From NCBI RefSeq assembly GCF_021699195.1, contig NZ_SSXE01000104.1:1-34002 (forward strand): 34,002 nt of DNA, written 5' to 3'. Below, one piece after another: positions 1 to 8,706 of the stretch (positions are counted from its first letter, which is position 1; every line of letters starts with the position of its first letter). The stretch comes from Nonomuraea sp. MG754425. Lineage in GTDB: Bacteria; Actinomycetota; Actinomycetes; Streptosporangiales; Streptosporangiaceae. The notes under the pieces are model-generated. The model ran no database searches. It saw nothing but the letters and a program-made list of their open reading frames with translations, and was not told the origin of the DNA. The translations under genes were made by a program, and so were the position numbers.

Positions 1-106
1 GTTTCATGGTGACTCCCGGGTGGTGGTACGCAGGTCGGGACGCCGGTACGCCGCGCCGTACCGGCGTCCCGACCTGCGTACCACCACCCGGGAGTCACCA
101 TGAAAC
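1..106. repeat. Perfect 50-base inverted repeat with 6-base loop at the window edge
   Basis: Bases 1-50 are the exact reverse complement of bases 57-106; the loop is bases 51-56. The right arm contains the ribosome binding site (GGGAG, 89-93), the start codon (100-102) and the next four coding bases of the lipoprotein gene, so coding sequence is mirrored. The left arm runs to base 1 and may continue outside. A perfect natural palindrome that includes codons is unlikely, so a fold-back assembly or library artefact at a contig end is the simplest explanation. If so, the true promoter of the operon is not visible here. Confidence 0.9.
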
Positions 107-1461
107 TCACCGCCGGCCTCCTAGGATGCGCCGTCCTCGCCACGACGCTGACCGCCTGCGGATCCCCCGCGGCCGACGAGCCGGGGGTGGTCGTCATCCG
201 GGTCCAGGGCATGCCGCCGGCCACCGACAAGCCGGGGCTCGACCAGTTCAAGAAGATGGTGGCGGACTTCGAGAAGCAGCATCCCGGGATCGAGGTGCAG
301 GGCTCGACCACGACGTTCGACCCGCTCACGTTCTCCGCCAAGCTGGCGGGCGGCCGGGTCGAGGACGTCATCAAGGTCCCGCTGACCGAGCCCCAGGGGC
401 TCATCGCCCGCAAGCAGGTCCGGCCGCTCACCGAGGAGCTGTCCGCGTGGGCGCACTACAAGGAGTTCAACCCCCAGGTGCTGCGCCCGCTCAGCGACAC
501 CGCCGGCCAGGTGTACGGCGTGCCCCAGTCGCCGTTCGCCCAGGGCCTGGTCTACAACCGCGCGCTGTTCGCCGAGGCGGGCCTCGACCCGGACCAGCCG
601 CCCAAGACGTGGGACGAGGTCCGCGCCGCCGCCAAGGCCATCTCCGGCAAGACGGGCAAGGCGGGATTCGTCCACGAGTCCAAGAGCAACCAGGGCGGCT
701 GGCAGCTCACCATGCTGACCTACACCCACGGCGGTGAGATCGAGCGGCAGGAGGGCGGCAAGCACGTCGCCGCGTTCAACGCCGATCCGATGAAGAAGGC
801 GCTCGGCCTGCTCAAGGAGATGCGCTGGTCGGACGACTCGATGGGCGACGCCCAGCTCAACGACCAGAACGACGTGATCAAGAGGTTCGCCGCCGGTGAG
901 ATCGGCATGTTCATGGGCACGCCGGGCACGTACCGGCTGGCCAAGATGACGTACGGGATGCAGGACACCGACGCGTTCGGCGTCGGCCCGCTGCCCCAGG
1001 CCGGCGGGAACGCCACGATGACCGGCGGCGACGTGTACCTGGTGCCCCGGTCGGTGTCCGAGGAGCGGGCCGCCGCGGCGGTGAAGTGGCTGCTGTTCGC
1101 CTACGCGCAGCCGCAGTACGACCCCGCCGCCGCCGCGTCGCGGGCCAAGGACCTGGCCGCCGATCCGAAGTCGGCGGTGGGCGTGCCGACGCTGCCGATG
1201 TTCGACGCGGCGCAGCAGGCCAAGATCGACGCGGCGATCGAGCCCCACGTCAACGTGAAGCTGGAGCACTTCCGCCCGTGGCTGGAGGGGACCCAGGCGC
1301 TGACCCTGCGGCCGGAGCCGTCCGTGCAGGCCCAGCAGGTGTACGCGGTGCTGGACACGGTGGTGCAGGCCGTGCTCACCGACAAGGGCGCCGCCATCGA
1401 CGAACTGCTCGCCGAGGCCGAGTCGGACGTCAACGCCAAGCTCGCGGCGGCCCGGCAGTGA
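100..1461 (+). CDS. ABC transporter sugar-binding lipoprotein (family 1 solute-binding protein)
   Basis: The 453-residue protein begins with a lipoprotein signal peptide: basic start, hydrophobic stretch and lipobox LTAC with the lipidated cysteine at residue 20. The mature part has the character of the family 1 (MalE/UgpB-like) binding proteins that capture sugars or polyols outside the membrane and hand them to an ABC importer, for example the segments GVPQSPFAQGLVYNRALFAE and PKTWDEVRAAAKAI. The start at 100 has GGGAG seven bases or so upstream. It is the first gene of an operon with two permeases directly following (GTGA and ATGA overlaps). No ATPase gene is nearby; such importers usually share a multi-use MsiK-like ATPase encoded elsewhere. 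The substrate cannot be read from the sequence, but the downstream glycosidase-like gene suggests an oligosaccharide or glycoside. Confidence 0.9.
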   Translation: MKLTAGLLGCAVLATTLTACGSPAADEPGVVVIRVQGMPPATDKPGLDQFKKMVADFEKQHPGIEVQGSTTTFDPLTFSAKLAGGRVEDVIKVPLTEPQGLIARKQVRPLTEELSAWAHYKEFNPQVLRPLSDTAGQVYGVPQSPFAQGLVYNRALFAEAGLDPDQPPKTWDEVRAAAKAISGKTGKAGFVHESKSNQGGWQLTMLTYTHGGEIERQEGGKHVAAFNADPMKKALGLLKEMRWSDDSMGDAQLNDQNDVIKRFAAGEIGMFMGTPGTYRLAKMTYGMQDTDAFGVGPLPQAGGNATMTGGDVYLVPRSVSEERAAAAVKWLLFAYAQPQYDPAAAASRAKDLAADPKSAVGVPTLPMFDAAQQAKIDAAIEPHVNVKLEHFRPWLEGTQALTLRPEPSVQAQQVYAVLDTVVQAVLTDKGAAIDELLAEAESDVNAKLAAARQ

Positions 1462-2411
1462 GTGCCCGACGCGGCACCGCGGTCGTGGAGGCCGCCGCCC
1501 CGGTGGCGGCGAGCCCCGCGCCCCCGGTCCGGCCGAAGCGGCCGCGCCTCGGGCGCAACGCGCTGACCGCGACGCTGTTCCTCCTGCCGGCGCTGCTGGT
1601 CTTCGGGGTGTTCTCGTGGTGGCCGATCCTCAGGGGACTGCTCATCGGTTTCCAGGAGACGAACCTCGTCGATCCCGCCACCTGGGTGGGACTGGCGAAC
1701 TTCCAGACGCTGTTCGCCGACCCGCTGCTCGGCAAGGCCGTCGTCAACACGCTGCTGTTCGTCGGGCTGGCGCTGCTCATCGGGTTCCCCGCGCCGCTCG
1801 TGCTGGCCGTGGTGCTGTCCACCGTGCGCCGTGCCGCCGGGCTCTACCGGTTCCTGGTCTACCTGCCGGTGGTGGTGCCGCCGGTGGTGGCGATCCTGCT
1901 GTGGAAGTGGTTCTACGACCCGGGCCACGGCCTGTTCAACGAACTGCTCGGCCTGGTGGGGCTGGGACCGTTCCCGTGGCTGGACTCGCCGCACAGCGCC
2001 ATGCTCAGCCTCGTCCTGCAGTCCACGTGGGCGGGCATGGGCGGCGCCGTGCTGATCTACCTGGCCGCCGTCGTCGGCGTCCCGGCCGAACTGTACGAGG
2101 CCGCGCAGATGGACGGCGCCTCGATCTGGACGCGCGTGTGGCGCATCACGCTGCCGCAACTGCGCCCGGTGATCGGCCTGCTGCTGCTCATGCAGCTCAT
2201 CAACACCATGCAGGTGTTCACCGAACCGTACATCTTCACCGGCGGCGGCCCCGAGAACGCCACCCTGACCGTGCTGCTGCTCATCTTCCGCTACGCCTTC
2301 CAGGACGGCGCGTACGGCCAGGCCGCGGCGCTGTCGTTCCTGCTGGCCGGCGTCCTGGCCGTGCTGTCGGCCGGCTACCTGCGGGCCACCCGCGCCTGGA
2401 GCGCCTCATGA
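1458..2411 (+). CDS. Sugar ABC transporter permease, MalF/UgpA type
   Basis: A 317-residue inner-membrane permease. A proline-rich cytoplasmic tail of about 30 residues is followed by a first membrane helix (LTATLFLLPALLVFGVF) and five more hydrophobic segments. The cytoplasmic EAA loop that docks on the ATPase is clear: EAAQMDGASIWTRVWRITLP. The GTG start at 1458 overlaps the stop of the binding protein (GTGA), which indicates translational coupling; upstream in-frame codons lie inside the previous gene and are not used. It pairs with the next gene to form the channel heterodimer. Family assignment is firm, substrate unknown. Confidence 0.92.
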   Translation: MSARRGTAVVEAAAPVAASPAPPVRPKRPRLGRNALTATLFLLPALLVFGVFSWWPILRGLLIGFQETNLVDPATWVGLANFQTLFADPLLGKAVVNTLLFVGLALLIGFPAPLVLAVVLSTVRRAAGLYRFLVYLPVVVPPVVAILLWKWFYDPGHGLFNELLGLVGLGPFPWLDSPHSAMLSLVLQSTWAGMGGAVLIYLAAVVGVPAELYEAAQMDGASIWTRVWRITLPQLRPVIGLLLLMQLINTMQVFTEPYIFTGGGPENATLTVLLLIFRYAFQDGAYGQAAALSFLLAGVLAVLSAGYLRATRAWSAS

Positions 2412-3259
2412 GCCTGATCTCCCACGTCGAGGAGCGCCGCCCCGCGGTGCGGGCGGGACTGCGCTCCGTCCAGTGGCTCACCCTGGCCTTCCTGATCGTC
2501 ATCGGTCTCGGACCGCTCTACATGACGGTCAAGGGCGCGGTGTCCCCGAGCTCGGACCTGATCTCCAGGCCGCTCGACCTGTGGCCCGCCGAGCCGCGCC
2601 CCGGGAACTTCGCCACGGCCTGGGAGGACCTCGGCATCGGGCACTACCTGCTCAACACGCTCCAGGTCGTGGCCGGATCGTGGGCGGTCCAACTCGTGGT
2701 GGCGGTGAGCGCCGGGTTCGCGCTGTCGGTGCTGCGGCCCCGGTTCGGCAGGTACGTGTACGGCGCGATCCTGGCCACGATGTTCGTCCCGTACACGGTC
2801 TCGATGACCAGCCTCTTCCTCACGGTCATCGATCTGGGCCTGGTCGACTCGTACTGGTCGATCTGGCTGCCCTCCGGGGCCTACGCCTTCAACGTGCTGC
2901 TGGCCAAACGCTTCTTCGACGCCCTGCCCGCCGAGCTGTTCGCGGCGGCCAAGGTGGACGGGGCGAACACCTGGCAACTGCTCACCCGGATCGTGCTGCC
3001 GATGAGCCGGCCGATCCTGGCCGTGATCAGCCTGCTGGCCGTGATGCATAGCTGGAAGGACTTCATCTGGCCCCTGGTGGCCATCACCGACCCCGAGAAG
3101 CAGCCCATCAGCGTCGCCCTGGCCAACCTGGCGGCGCAGGCGCCGCAGGACGAGCTGATCGCCGCCATGGCGATGGCGCTCGCCCCGCCGGTGCTGGTGT
3201 TCCTCGTCTTCCAGAAGCACATCGTGGCCGGACTCGGCTTCACCGGCGTCAAAGGTTGA
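2408..3259 (+). CDS. Sugar ABC transporter permease, MalG/UgpE type
   Basis: A 283-residue inner-membrane protein with about six helices, starting with WLTLAFLIVIGLGPLYMTV. The EAA loop is AAAKVDGANTWQLLTRIVLP, typical of the second permease of carbohydrate importers. The ATG at 2408 overlaps the stop of the preceding permease (ATGA). The short C-terminus ends in LVFQKHIVAGLGFTGVKG, a common ending of MalG-like permeases (QKxxVxGlxxGaVKG), so the gene is complete. It forms the second half of the translocation pore. Confidence 0.93.
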   Translation: MSLISHVEERRPAVRAGLRSVQWLTLAFLIVIGLGPLYMTVKGAVSPSSDLISRPLDLWPAEPRPGNFATAWEDLGIGHYLLNTLQVVAGSWAVQLVVAVSAGFALSVLRPRFGRYVYGAILATMFVPYTVSMTSLFLTVIDLGLVDSYWSIWLPSGAYAFNVLLAKRFFDALPAELFAAAKVDGANTWQLLTRIVLPMSRPILAVISLLAVMHSWKDFIWPLVAITDPEKQPISVALANLAAQAPQDELIAAMAMALAPPVLVFLVFQKHIVAGLGFTGVKG

Positions 3260-3280
3260 ACCTCCCTTGAAAGGCCGTCC

Positions 3281-5521
3281 ATGGCTGACATCCCCCGCCG
3301 AACCCTCATCCAGGCCGTGCCCGCCACCGTGGGCGCGACGTTCATCGCGGCCCAGCCGGCCCAGGCCGAGAGCGCGGCGGCCGCGGCCCCGCCGACCGTC
3401 GAGGCCGACGGCATCGCCCTGGTGGCCGAGCCCGACGGCTCGATCCTGGTCCGCGACGGCGCCGACCGCGTCCGGCTCAGCCACTTCATGATCAAGGACA
3501 CCGTGCTCGGCCAGCAGCGCACGTTCGGCGGCACGCCCTCGCTGGTGACCGTGGACGGCGCGCCGGCCATCCAGGTCGACTACCGGATGTCCGCCTCGGC
3601 CCAGCAGGTGAAGGTGCGCGGGCTGTTCACCGTCTCCGCCCGCCGGGCGCACCTGCGCTGGGAGGTGAGCGGCAGCGCGACCCTGACGCCGTCCGGATTC
3701 ATGTTCTCCAGGACGCTGCTGAACGCCGCGGCCCCCGAACGGTACGTGCCCGTCACCCGGTGGACGCGCGACCCGCGCGGCGGCGTGCCGTACGAGGTCA
3801 ACGCGGGCGCGCTGTACGCGGAGAGCTGGGCCGACACCAGCGCGTACGTCCGGCTGGACAAGACCACGCCCGGCTTCACGAACGCGTCGTGGATCCACGC
3901 GCCCGGCACCGCGGACAACGTGACCGAGGCGGAGCTGGTGCTGGGCACGATGCGCCCCGCCGCCGCGAACGGGATCGCCACCGCCGCGCCGCTCACCGTG
4001 GAAGCCTGGAGCGACCAGCCGTTCGGCCTGTACGACCCGGGCGCGTCCATGCGGCTCAGGGCCCAGGTCGTCAACGGCTCCGCCACCCGGCGCAGGGTGC
4101 GGCTGACCTGGAGCGCCCGCGACTTCGACGGCAGGCGGGCCGGCGGCGGCGTGCTCACCAGGGCCCTGGCCCCCGGCGAGATCTGGGACGAGACGTTCAC
4201 GGTCGGGGGCGCCCCGCAGGACATCGTCTTCGCCGAGGTCAAGGCGGTCTCCGGGGCCGACGAGGTGTTCGCCAGGACCAACCTGGCCACCCTCGAACCG
4301 CACGACTACCAGGCCGAGGGCAGGTTCGGCATCGCGAACTACCCCTGGATGCTGGTGCCGGACAAGGCGGCGGTCGGCACGCTGATGCAGCGGATCGGGG
4401 TGAAGTCGGTGCGCATCGCCTACGACGGCGCGCCCGGCCTGTCCCCGGCGGAGCTGGACGCGCTCGGCATCCCGCACAACGTCCAGCTCGGCGGGGTCAT
4501 CTTCGACGGCACGGCCGAGCAGGTCGCCGCCTGGGCCGACGACCGCGTGGCCGTCGCGCGGGCCTCGGGCGCCCGCTACTTCGAGGTCGCCAACGAGCTG
4601 AACCAGCCGTGGATGTCCGGTCAGAAGGCCGCCGAGTACGTCCGCGACGGGCTGCGGCCGATCCACGACCGGCTCAAGGACTCGGGCATCAAGCTGATGA
4701 ACTGCGGGCTCGGCGGCATGGACCACAAGTGGACGGCCAACTTCAAGGAGGCCGGCGGCTGGGAGCTGATCGACGCCTTCGCCTTCCATCCCGGCCGCGG
4801 CAACTTCACCCCCGACCACGCGCCGCCGCCCGAGGAGTGGGAGCAGGGCGAGAACGGCTCGTACTGGAACTTCCTCGGCGCGCTGCGCAAGGCCCGGCAG
4901 ACGGTGGACGAGTACGGTGGCGGCAAGGAGCTCTGGCTGACCGAGGCGTACGCCTGCACGCGGCCCAACAGGTGGTGGAACGACAGCCACCGGCAGGCGG
5001 CCGAGAACGTGCTGCTCACCCTGGCCCTGGCCGTGTCGGAAGGGGTGGACGGGGTGAACTGGTACCAGCCGCACGACAGCACCATCCATCACCCGCAGGA
5101 GGCCGATCCGGCCAACCCCGAGTACCACTTCGGCCTGATGAACCGCGACACCAGCGCCAAGCCCGCGCTGCTGGCCTTCGCCACGGCCACGCGCGTCCTG
5201 GAGGGCGCGACGTTCGTGCGCTGGCTGACCTTCGACGACCCCGATCTCAAGGGCCTGCTGTTCGACGGGTTCGCCATCCTGTGGAGCCGCAAGGACGGAT
5301 ATTTCCTGAACGCGGACCACGGCGCCGACCCGTGGTACCCGCACAAGGAGGCATGGGCCGACCACTGGCCCACCAAGACCGCGCTCACCCTCCCCGCGAC
5401 GGGCACGTCCGTCCGCGAGGTCGACTGCATCGGCCGCGAGCGCACGATCCCCGTACGCGACGGCCGGGTGCGGCTGACCCTGGACGGCGCCGCCCGCGTC
5501 TACTACGGATTGAGCCAATGA
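3281..5521 (+). CDS. Tat-exported glycoside hydrolase-like protein (clan GH-A style barrel)
   Basis: The 746-residue protein starts with a twin-arginine signal (R6-R7-T-L-I, hydrophobic stretch, cleavage after AQA near residue 29), so it is predicted to be folded inside and exported by Tat. Residues of about 40-330 look like beta-sandwich domains, about 345-640 like a TIM barrel, and the remainder like a C-terminal beta domain. The barrel carries ANEL with E439 as candidate acid/base and LTEAY with E555 as candidate nucleophile; Asn-Glu plus a second Glu about 115 residues later is the clan GH-A pattern. I cannot assign a CAZy family or substrate. It starts 21 bases after the permease, with GAAAGG upstream, and the next gene overlaps its stop by four bases, so it belongs to the uptake operon. 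Confidence 0.75.
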   Translation: MADIPRRTLIQAVPATVGATFIAAQPAQAESAAAAAPPTVEADGIALVAEPDGSILVRDGADRVRLSHFMIKDTVLGQQRTFGGTPSLVTVDGAPAIQVDYRMSASAQQVKVRGLFTVSARRAHLRWEVSGSATLTPSGFMFSRTLLNAAAPERYVPVTRWTRDPRGGVPYEVNAGALYAESWADTSAYVRLDKTTPGFTNASWIHAPGTADNVTEAELVLGTMRPAAANGIATAAPLTVEAWSDQPFGLYDPGASMRLRAQVVNGSATRRRVRLTWSARDFDGRRAGGGVLTRALAPGEIWDETFTVGGAPQDIVFAEVKAVSGADEVFARTNLATLEPHDYQAEGRFGIANYPWMLVPDKAAVGTLMQRIGVKSVRIAYDGAPGLSPAELDALGIPHNVQLGGVIFDGTAEQVAAWADDRVAVARASGARYFEVANELNQPWMSGQKAAEYVRDGLRPIHDRLKDSGIKLMNCGLGGMDHKWTANFKEAGGWELIDAFAFHPGRGNFTPDHAPPPEEWEQGENGSYWNFLGALRKARQTVDEYGGGKELWLTEAYACTRPNRWWNDSHRQAAENVLLTLALAVSEGVDGVNWYQPHDSTIHHPQEADPANPEYHFGLMNRDTSAKPALLAFATATRVLEGATFVRWLTFDDPDLKGLLFDGFAILWSRKDGYFLNADHGADPWYPHKEAWADHWPTKTALTLPATGTSVREVDCIGRERTIPVRDGRVRLTLDGAARVYYGLSQ

Positions 5522-7758
5522 GACAAGAAACCATAAAGCGTGACATAACCGTCGTGGGCGGTGGGCTGGCCGGGGTGAGCGCCGCCATCGCGGCCGCCCG
5601 GCTGGGCCGCACCGTGGCGCTCGTCAACAACCGGCCGGTGCTCGGCGGCAACTCCAGCAGCGAGGTACGGGTCTGGGTGTGCGGGGCCACCGGCCACGGC
5701 AGGAACCACCACGCCCGCGAGGGCGGCATCATGGGCGAGCTCTTCGTCGAGAACCAGTACCGCAACCCGCACGGCAACCCCTACTTCTGGGACACCACCG
5801 TGCTGGACGCCGTCCGCGCCGAACCGAACATCTCCCTGTACCTCAACACCGACGTGCGCCTGGTGGACGCCGGCGAGAGCGGGATCGCCTCGGTCACGGG
5901 CTGGATGATGGGCTCGGAGCGGCTGATCACCTTCGAGTCGCCGATCTTCCTCGACTGCACCGGCGACGGCCTGGTCGGCCACCTGGCGGGCGCCCGCCAC
6001 CGCATCGGCCGCGAGGGCCGCGCGGAGTACGGCGAACCCTGGGCCCCCGACGAGCCCGACGACATCACCCTGGGCAGCACGCTGCTGTTCTACACCAAGG
6101 ACGCGGGCGAGCCCGTCCGCTACGTCCCGCCGAGCTTCGCCAAGGACATCACCACCACCTCGATCCCCGAGCGGCGCATCATCAAGGCCGGCGACAACGG
6201 CTGCGCCTACTGGTGGATCGAGTTCGGCGGCGAACTCGACACCGTGCACGACAACGACCGCATCCGTGACGAGCTCTGGTCGGTGATCCACGGCATCTGG
6301 GACCACATCAAGAACTCCGGCAGGTTCGACGCCGACACCATGACGCTCGAATGGGTCGGCGCCCTGCCCGGCAAGCGGGAGTACCGGCGCTTCCTCGGCG
6401 ACTACGTGCTCACGCAGCACGACGTGCTCGGCCAGACGCCGTTCGAGGACCGGGTCGCCTTCGGCGGCTGGTCGATCGACCTGCACCCGCCCCAGGGCAT
6501 GTACGCCACCGAGGCCGGCGCCAGGCAGCGCTACGCCGACGGCGTCTACCACATCCCCTACCGGTCGCTCTACTCCGTCAACGTGCCCAACCTGCTCATG
6601 GCGGGACGCAACATCTCGGCCTCCCACGTGGCGTTCGGCTCGACCCGCGTGATGGCCACCTGCGCGACCATCGGCCAGGCCGCGGGGACGGCCGCCGCGC
6701 TGTGCGTCGCGCACGGCAGCCGCCCGCGTGACCTGCCGGTCGCCGACCTCCAGCGGACTCTGCTGCGCGAGGACGCCTCGCTCGTCGGCCTGCCGCTCGA
6801 CGACCCCGGCGACCTGGCCCGCACGGCGACCGCGTCGGCCACCGGCACGCTGTCGCGCCTCGTCGTGGACGCCCCCGACGACCTGTGGCGGCTCGCGGCG
6901 GACGCCGGGATCGTCCTGCCCGCCGCCCCCGCGCTCGACGGCGTGCGCCTCCTGGTGGACGCCGCGGCGGACACGACGCTCTCGGTCGAGCTGCACGACC
7001 CCGTGCTCGGCCAGAACTACGTGCCGCGCGAGCTGGTCGGCACGAGCGAGGTCACGGTGCCCGCCGGTGCCAAGCAGTGGATCGACCTCGCTGTCGGCTG
7101 GCGGCCGGAGACAGCGCGCAACGCGTTCCTGGTGCTCAGGGCCAACCCGCTGATCTCGGTGCACGTCTCCTCCCGGCCCACGCCGGGGGTGCTGTGCTTC
7201 ACCCGCGTGCCGCTGCGCCCCCAGGACGAGTCGCCGCAGCCGCTGCGGGAGTGGACCGACGCCGGGCTGCTGCGCCGTACGTTCTGCCTGGAGACGGGGG
7301 AGACGGCCGCCTTCGCGCCGGCCAAGGTGCTCGACGGCTACCAGCGCCCGTACGCGGGCCCGCACATGTGGGTCTCCGACACGCTGCCGGCCGCGCTCGA
7401 ACTGGCGTGGGCCGAGCCGGTGACGATCTCCCGGGTCGAGGTCATCGCCGACGACGACGTCAACGAGGACCTGATCAACCTGCACCACCACCGCACGCCG
7501 TTCGAGCTGCTGCCCACCCTGGTCCGCGACTACCGGGTGGAGATACGCACGGGAGGCGTCTGGCACGCCGTGGCCGGGACGCGGGAGAACCGGCGACGCC
7601 GCATCGTGCACGTCCTCGACGAGCCGGTGCGCGCCGACGCGCTGCGCATCGCGGTGGAGACCACCAACGGCGCGCCGTCGGCGCACCTGATCGCGGTACG
7701 CGCCTACGCCTCCGGGCTTGCGGCGGGGACCCCGGAAGACACCGTGGGCCCGACGTGA
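5518..7758 (+). CDS. FAD-dependent oxidoreductase (FAD_oxidored, PF12831-like) with C-terminal beta domain
   Basis: A 746-residue protein without signal peptide, so probably cytoplasmic. A Rossmann FAD-binding motif is at the start (VVGGGLAG, G14-G16-G19), followed by LGGNSSSEVRVW and NHHAREGGIMGEL, which are typical of the FAD_oxidored family. The flavin domain ends with a second contact motif, MAGRNISASHVAFGSTRVMATC, and IGQAAGTAAALC. Residues from about 430 resemble galactose-binding or discoidin-like beta-sandwiches rather than a redox domain. Genes of this family often sit beside glycoside hydrolases, but their reactions are mostly unproven. The ATG overlaps the stop of the glycosidase gene (ATGA), so the two products are translated together. 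Oxidation of an imported sugar or glycoside is an inference from context only. Confidence 0.8.
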   Translation: MRQETIKRDITVVGGGLAGVSAAIAAARLGRTVALVNNRPVLGGNSSSEVRVWVCGATGHGRNHHAREGGIMGELFVENQYRNPHGNPYFWDTTVLDAVRAEPNISLYLNTDVRLVDAGESGIASVTGWMMGSERLITFESPIFLDCTGDGLVGHLAGARHRIGREGRAEYGEPWAPDEPDDITLGSTLLFYTKDAGEPVRYVPPSFAKDITTTSIPERRIIKAGDNGCAYWWIEFGGELDTVHDNDRIRDELWSVIHGIWDHIKNSGRFDADTMTLEWVGALPGKREYRRFLGDYVLTQHDVLGQTPFEDRVAFGGWSIDLHPPQGMYATEAGARQRYADGVYHIPYRSLYSVNVPNLLMAGRNISASHVAFGSTRVMATCATIGQAAGTAAALCVAHGSRPRDLPVADLQRTLLREDASLVGLPLDDPGDLARTATASATGTLSRLVVDAPDDLWRLAADAGIVLPAAPALDGVRLLVDAAADTTLSVELHDPVLGQNYVPRELVGTSEVTVPAGAKQWIDLAVGWRPETARNAFLVLRANPLISVHVSSRPTPGVLCFTRVPLRPQDESPQPLREWTDAGLLRRTFCLETGETAAFAPAKVLDGYQRPYAGPHMWVSDTLPAALELAWAEPVTISRVEVIADDDVNEDLINLHHHRTPFELLPTLVRDYRVEIRTGGVWHAVAGTRENRRRRIVHVLDEPVRADALRIAVETTNGAPSAHLIAVRAYASGLAAGTPEDTVGPT

Positions 7759-8621
7759 ACGGCGTGGACAGCGTCGGGATGAGCGTGCGGCGGGTGCTGG
7801 TGACCGGGGCCGCCGGGCGCGTCGGGCGGGCCGTCCTCGACCTGCTGGCCGCCGAGGGGATCGAGGCCACCGCCCTCGTCCTCGACGACCCCGGCGACCT
7901 GCCCGCCCGCCGGGTGGTCGCGGGCGACGCGGCCGAGCCAGGCACCGTCCGGACGGCGCTGGAGGGCGTGGACGCCGTCATCCACCTCGCCGCCATCCCG
8001 ACCCCCGAGCGCGACCCGGCCGAGCGGGTGTTCGCGGTCAACACCCAGGCCACGTTCACCGTGCTGGAGCAGGCGGGTCTCGCCGGGGTCCGGCGGGCGT
8101 GCGTGGCCGGTTCCCAGGCCGCCAACGGCCTGGCGTTCGCCGCCAGGGACCTGCATCCGGCCTACGTCCCGATCGACGAGCGGTCGCCGTCCCAGGCGGA
8201 GGACCCCTACGCGCTGTCCAAGCTGGTGGACGAGCTGACCGCGGCGACCATGGCGCGCAGGCACGGCATGGGCGTCGTCGCGCTGCGCCTGCCGTACGTC
8301 GGCGGCTTCGACGAGCGGCTGCGCGACTTCGCCGCCCGGTGCGCCGCCGACCCCGGGCTGCACGCGCGCGGCCTGTGGGCGTACCTGGAGACCCGCGACG
8401 CGGCACGGGCCTGCGTGCTGGCACTCGACGTGCCCGGGACCGGCGCGCGCACGGTGCTGGTCGCCGCCCCCGAGACGCTGGTCCCGCAGCCGACCGAGGA
8501 ACTGATGCGCCGCTACCACCCGCGGGCGGAGCTGCGCTCGCCGCTGCCCGGCCGTACGGTGCCCGTCGACCTCGCACCGGCGCGGGAGGTGCTGGGCTTC
8601 ACGGCACGCTTCACACTCTGA
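7755..8621 (+). CDS. NAD(P)-dependent epimerase/dehydratase, extended SDR
   Basis: A 288-residue extended short-chain dehydrogenase. The cofactor motif is VLVTGAAGRVG near the N-terminus; DAVIHLAAIP follows, and the catalytic YALSK (Tyr-x-x-x-Lys) lies in EDPYALSKLVDE. Such enzymes epimerise or oxidise sugars or nucleotide sugars; uronate-dehydrogenase-like proteins are similar in size. The GTG start at 7755 overlaps the stop of the FAD oxidoreductase (GTGA); an ATG at 7779 (MSVRRVLVTG) is an alternative. As last gene of the operon it probably converts the oxidised or released sugar inside the cell; that role is inferred from position. Confidence 0.85.
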   Translation: MNGVDSVGMSVRRVLVTGAAGRVGRAVLDLLAAEGIEATALVLDDPGDLPARRVVAGDAAEPGTVRTALEGVDAVIHLAAIPTPERDPAERVFAVNTQATFTVLEQAGLAGVRRACVAGSQAANGLAFAARDLHPAYVPIDERSPSQAEDPYALSKLVDELTAATMARRHGMGVVALRLPYVGGFDERLRDFAARCAADPGLHARGLWAYLETRDAARACVLALDVPGTGARTVLVAAPETLVPQPTEELMRRYHPRAELRSPLPGRTVPVDLAPAREVLGFTARFTL

Positions 8622-8667
8622 GCGCCGGTCAGCCCCGTCCGGCTTCGCGGTGACCAGGTCGAGGCGC

Positions 8668-8706
8668 TTGACCCTCACGTGGCGTCAGGCGGCATAGTCG
8701 GTGCCG
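8668..8706 (+). promoter_or_regulatory. Leaderless, MerR-style promoter of the fusion gene
   Basis: TTGACC (8668-8673) and CATAGT (8693-8698) form -35 and -10 elements separated by 19 bases, the long spacer typical of promoters controlled by MerR proteins. Transcription would begin about seven bases after the -10, at the GTG start codon (8706), so the message is probably leaderless. A partial dyad, TGAC (8669-8672) and GTCA (8684-8687), lies in the spacer and is a candidate operator. Confidence 0.5.

Noticed and set aside
6..737. Open frame starting inside the left arm of the inverted repeat
   Set aside because: It is an out-of-frame shadow of the binding-protein gene with arginine- and glycine-rich content, opened by the fold-back.
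3760..5517. Upstream open frame continuous with the FAD oxidoreductase
   Set aside because: It is out of frame with the glycosidase and rich in Arg/Gly/Pro; the oxidoreductase has a proper start at 5518 with an ATGA overlap and its FAD motif right after it.
2375..5518. 1047-codon open frame on the minus strand
   Set aside because: It is antisense to the second permease and the glycosidase gene; the composition is typical of a GC-rich antisense frame and it shows no protein motif.
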